A DNA stretch of 15,808 nucleotides from Thermoplasmatota archaeon (GTDB lineage: Archaea; Thermoplasmatota; Thermoplasmata; UBA10834): positions 1-15,808 of the forward strand of contig JAJISI010000003.1 in NCBI GenBank assembly GCA_022848805.1, written 5' to 3'. The number at the start of each line of letters is the position of its first letter. Within the stretch, counting starts at the first letter, position 1. The notes beneath the pieces were generated by a model. That model was not told the DNA's origin. It saw nothing but the letters and a program-made list of their open reading frames with translations, and did no database searches. Both the position numbers and the translations under genes were made by a program. Below are positions 15,018-15,808 of the stretch, in pieces.

Positions 15018-15808
15018 CTATCTCACTTCGATGGCGACGACTCCCTCTACCCAGTAGCCTCCTTCATAAGCGTCGGCGACTAGCCGGAAGGAGTCTTCGT
15101 CGTCAGTGATTATGATTCCGTCGTCTTCCATGACATCCGCCAGATCGAATACGACGAAGTACCCATCGCTTCCTCTGACTATAACTTCTGAAGTTCCATC
15201 CTGAGGAGCGGCTTCCGTCAACACACCGCTCAACGGAATCCCCGTGTAGTCTCTGGGGGCGACATGAGTGGAGGTGCCGATTAGCTCGGCGTTCACCACC
15301 ACTTCCTGATCCCTGAAGTCGTCGTATCTGAAGTCGAAGGGATTATCGACGCCGCCCTCGATGCTGATCGCATCTCCTCCATGCAGGACGAACACGAACA
15401 TGAAATAGTAGACGGCCCCGAGGGTGAAAACCGTCAAGAAAGAACCCGCCGTCGCCAGGGAGATTGTTCTCCGCCTCTTCGCCTGCCTGTTCCTCTTCCA
15501 CGCGTCGTCCTCAGCCGAGCGTTGGTCGACGAACACCTCCTTCTTCCCGCTGACCACGCCTGCCTCTTCCAGTGCCTCGAGCATCTCCACTGAGAGCCAG
15601 CCACCGAATATCATGCCGGAGGCGCAGGCGAGCATGCATAGTATGAGAATCAGGATCCATGGAACACCTGCAAAGAATAGCGTCTGGAAGACAATCACGT
15701 TGACTGCTGCGGAGAGGCCGCCGGCAGCGGAATACGAAAAGAAGCTTCTTCGGTCCTTCGTCTTGTCGCTGAAGAGAACCATGTCAGCCACGACTCCCTG
15801 CATCAACG
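15018..15808 (-). CDS. YkoE-like ECF S component fused to a sulfite-oxidase-fold-like domain, 5' end outside window
   Basis: The frame is open to the window edge; the M codon at 15803 is probably internal, because the sequence begins in the middle of a YkoE-like membrane domain. Visible residues about 1-84 carry two to three helices and the motifs GVVADMVLF, AAGGLSAAVNV and IFGGWLSVEMLEALEEAGV; the last resembles the end of YkoE-type S proteins. Then come a charged cytoplasmic linker (RQAKRRR), an added helix (about 114-141) and an extracytoplasmic domain (about 150-262). That domain has VDNPFDFRYDDF, PRDYTGIPLSGVLTEA, RGSDGYFVVFDLADVM and a closing WVEGVVAIEV, the layout of the molybdopterin-binding (sulfite oxidase) fold, but it contains no cysteine, so no molybdenum ligand. 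The S protein should define the substrate of this importer. Fold assignment is by pattern only. Confidence 0.75.
   Translation of the reverse strand, partial: LMQGVVADMVLFSDKTKDRRSFFSYSAAGGLSAAVNVIVFQTLFFAGVPWILILILCMLACASGMIFGGWLSVEMLEALEEAGVVSGKKEVFVDQRSAEDDAWKRNRQAKRRRTISLATAGSFLTVFTLGAVYYFMFVFVLHGGDAISIEGGVDNPFDFRYDDFRDQEVVVNAELIGTSTHVAPRDYTGIPLSGVLTEAAPQDGTSEVIVRGSDGYFVVFDLADVMEDDGIIITDDEDSFRLVADAYEGGYWVEGVVAIEVR

Noticed and set aside
14245..15057. A 270-residue open frame on the + strand opposite the double ATPase
   Set aside because: It is fully antisense to a gene with all ATPase motifs; its Ser/Arg-rich product is typical of a shadow frame.
1..15808. Mobile element, CRISPR or defence island
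   Set aside because: I see no transposase, integrase, regular direct repeats or defence-type nuclease; the genes are transport, sensing and metabolic families.

Overview
The window looks like a piece of an archaeal chromosome, most likely from a Thermoplasmata-type or related euryarchaeal lineage. The evidence is A/T-rich boxes about 25-35 nt ahead of several start codons, starts that appear leaderless or nearly so, frequent AGG/AGA and ATA codons, GTG and TTG starts, and archaeal families such as paired winged-helix regulators and secreted proteins with one C-terminal anchor helix. The lineage is inferred from style and families; no rRNA or marker gene is present. I see no tRNA, rRNA, CRISPR array, insertion sequence or phage gene.

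Region 1 (1-2621, + strand) is a tight operon with 4-nt overlaps: the 3' end of a BtuC/FecD-type permease, its ATPase with an extra C-terminal domain of about 155 residues, and a winged-helix regulator. This is a metal-chelate or corrinoid importer with a probable dedicated regulator. Region 2 (2740-4640, + strand) holds a CorA magnesium-type channel, then a small operon: a previously easy-to-miss 47-residue membrane protein, a 96-residue three-helix membrane protein and a regulator with two winged helices. Region 3 (4652-7340, - strand) holds a secreted membrane-anchored protein of unknown role and a cysteine-desulfurase-like aminotransferase.

Region 4 (7504-9842) has two divergent units: a small cysteine-rich secreted protein (-), and a DASS-family anion transporter (+) followed closely by a small Rossmann-fold protein that may sense or regulate. 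Region 5 (9848-11914, - strand) is a MscS-family channel with a secreted-side N-terminal domain, followed by a two-CBS-domain protein, probably one transcript. Region 6 is a single aminoglycoside-phosphotransferase/Bud32-like kinase gene (12067-12795, +), whose stop codon shares a 6-nt palindrome with the stop of the gene facing it.

Region 7 (12790-15808, - strand) is a complete-looking ECF importer operon in the order S, fused A-A, T, as in YkoE-YkoD-YkoC thiamine-precursor systems. The S protein (5' end outside the window) is the most unusual item: a YkoE-like membrane domain continues into an extra helix and an extracytoplasmic domain that resembles the molybdopterin-binding (sulfite-oxidase) fold but lacks cysteine. 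Overall the window is dominated by transport and membrane sensing genes.
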